64,000 nucleotides of DNA from Ruminococcus sp. Phil11 (lineage in GTDB: Bacteria > Bacillota > Clostridia > Oscillospirales > Ruminococcaceae), in NCBI GenBank assembly GCA_001940925.1, contig MSGZ01000007.1, positions 1-64,000 on the forward strand. Reading direction: 5' to 3'. The position numbers and the translations under genes were made by a program. Position 1 is the first letter of the stretch. Each line of letters begins with the position of its first letter. The notes under the pieces were generated by a model. It did not search any database. It worked only from the letters and a program-made list of their open reading frames with translations, and was not told where the DNA came from. Of the stretch, positions 63,396 through 64,000 are shown in pieces.

Positions 63396-64000
63396 ATGGA
63401 TAAAACGACGATCAATCAAAAAAACAAGCGGTTTACCGCACTGGCATGGGTCCTTGCGATCCTCGTGCTTGCGGTCGCGGTCCCGCTGAACCTGATCTTT
63501 GACCGCCTCAACCTGACGGCGGACATGACCCCGAACAGCCTCTATTCGCTCAGCAAGACCACAACGAACTATCTGGACGAGCTTGACCAGAGAGGCATCA
63601 AGGTCAATGTGTATTTTCTCATGGAGCTGGAGGAGCTGGACGGCGACCTTGAGCTGCTCGCGCTCTACCGCACCATTCAGAATTACGACGCACATGAGTG
63701 CTTCAACCTGATCGACTTCGACCCGGATACCGATCCGGCAATGCTCCGTGAGCTGAATCCGGACAACAAGTACAATCTGAGCTCCGGCGATTTCCTGTTC
63801 GTCTACGGCAATATGGTCAAGCGTCTGCCCGGCACGATGCTGTATACCTACGGCACCGATTCGGACGGCGTCATCCAGAACGCGGAGTTCCGCGGCGAAA
63901 ACCTCTTTACGGGCTATATGAAGTCCGTCGTCGAGGGCGAGCTGCCGATGCTCTATTTCTTAGAAGGACACGGTGAGGTCTCCCTCAGTGATATGTCCCA
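63396..64000 (+). CDS. GldG-like ABC-associated extracytoplasmic protein, 3' end outside the window
   Basis: 201 codons are visible. One N-terminal membrane helix (about 16-34) is followed by NLTADMTPNSLYSLSKTT and, near the window edge, LEGHGE, a motif of GldG-type proteins. GGAGGGGG precedes the ATG. The protein normally continues for several hundred residues. Confidence 0.85.
   Translation, partial: MDKTTINQKNKRFTALAWVLAILVLAVAVPLNLIFDRLNLTADMTPNSLYSLSKTTTNYLDELDQRGIKVNVYFLMELEELDGDLELLALYRTIQNYDAHECFNLIDFDPDTDPAMLRELNPDNKYNLSSGDFLFVYGNMVKRLPGTMLYTYGTDSDGVIQNAEFRGENLFTGYMKSVVEGELPMLYFLEGHGEVSLSDMS

Overview
The window looks like chromosome of a cellulolytic, cellulosome-forming Firmicute close to Ruminococcus (Oscillospiraceae). 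The main evidence is a secreted family-48 exoglucanase with a dockerin (58427-60961, minus). Supporting it are the RemA/YicC/Gmk/omega/PriA and Def-Fmt-RsmB-RlmN-Stp-PknB-RsgA gene orders, Gram-positive-style ribosome binding sites, and sigma-A promoters almost all with 17-bp spacers. The genus is an inference; no rRNA is present.

Layout. 1-600: decayed integrase next to tRNA-Trp, the scar of an integrated element. 700-6530: separate genes (metallophosphoesterase, patatin, orphan prepilin, degenerate histidine-kinase-like protein, GAPDH). 6660-9000: a three-copy hairpin repeat, then an ECF-like sigma factor overlapping a membrane anti-sigma candidate. 9039-11930: a two-gene unit made of an Arg/Pro/Gln-rich membrane protein and a phosphodiester-glycosidase-like protein. 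12158-13503: DUF3343 plus cysteine desulfurase. 13565-15393: AraD and a nucleotidyltransferase-like protein.

15468-41141 is a surface-polysaccharide operon of about 25.7 kb and 26 genes, all on the minus strand, apparently driven by one consensus promoter at 41247-41275. It holds an initiating sugar-phosphate transferase with a PglE-like aminotransferase, several glycosyltransferases, LicD plus a CDP-polyol-type cytidylyltransferase/SDR pair, a FemX/ATP-grasp/GNAT/DegT-like group, a dTDP-3-amino-3,6-dideoxyhexose pathway (FdtA/FdtB-like), flippase and polymerase, the complete dTDP-rhamnose set, GlmS and GalE. Its most unusual part is an acyl-activation cassette (AMP ligase, acyl carrier protein, SDR, GNAT) directly after FdtA/FdtB, which suggests an ACP-delivered acyl group on the amino sugar. 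A 45-bp leftover of a second cytidylyltransferase gene shows that the locus was rearranged.

41393-58238 (minus) is a conserved housekeeping operon: YicC, RemA, guanylate kinase, RNA polymerase omega, PriA, peptide deformylase, Met-tRNA formyltransferase, rRNA methyltransferases, PP2C phosphatase, PASTA kinase and RsgA. Less usual members (DUF6440, DUF4846, an isoprenylcysteine methyltransferase-like protein and two paralogous lipoproteins) lie among them. 58427-61245 is the GH48 gene with its own strong promoter, a short palindrome at the transcription start and a long leader. 61606 to the end is a GldA/GldF/GldG-like ABC transporter operon cut by the window edge.

All functions come from reading motifs and gene order; no database search was run.
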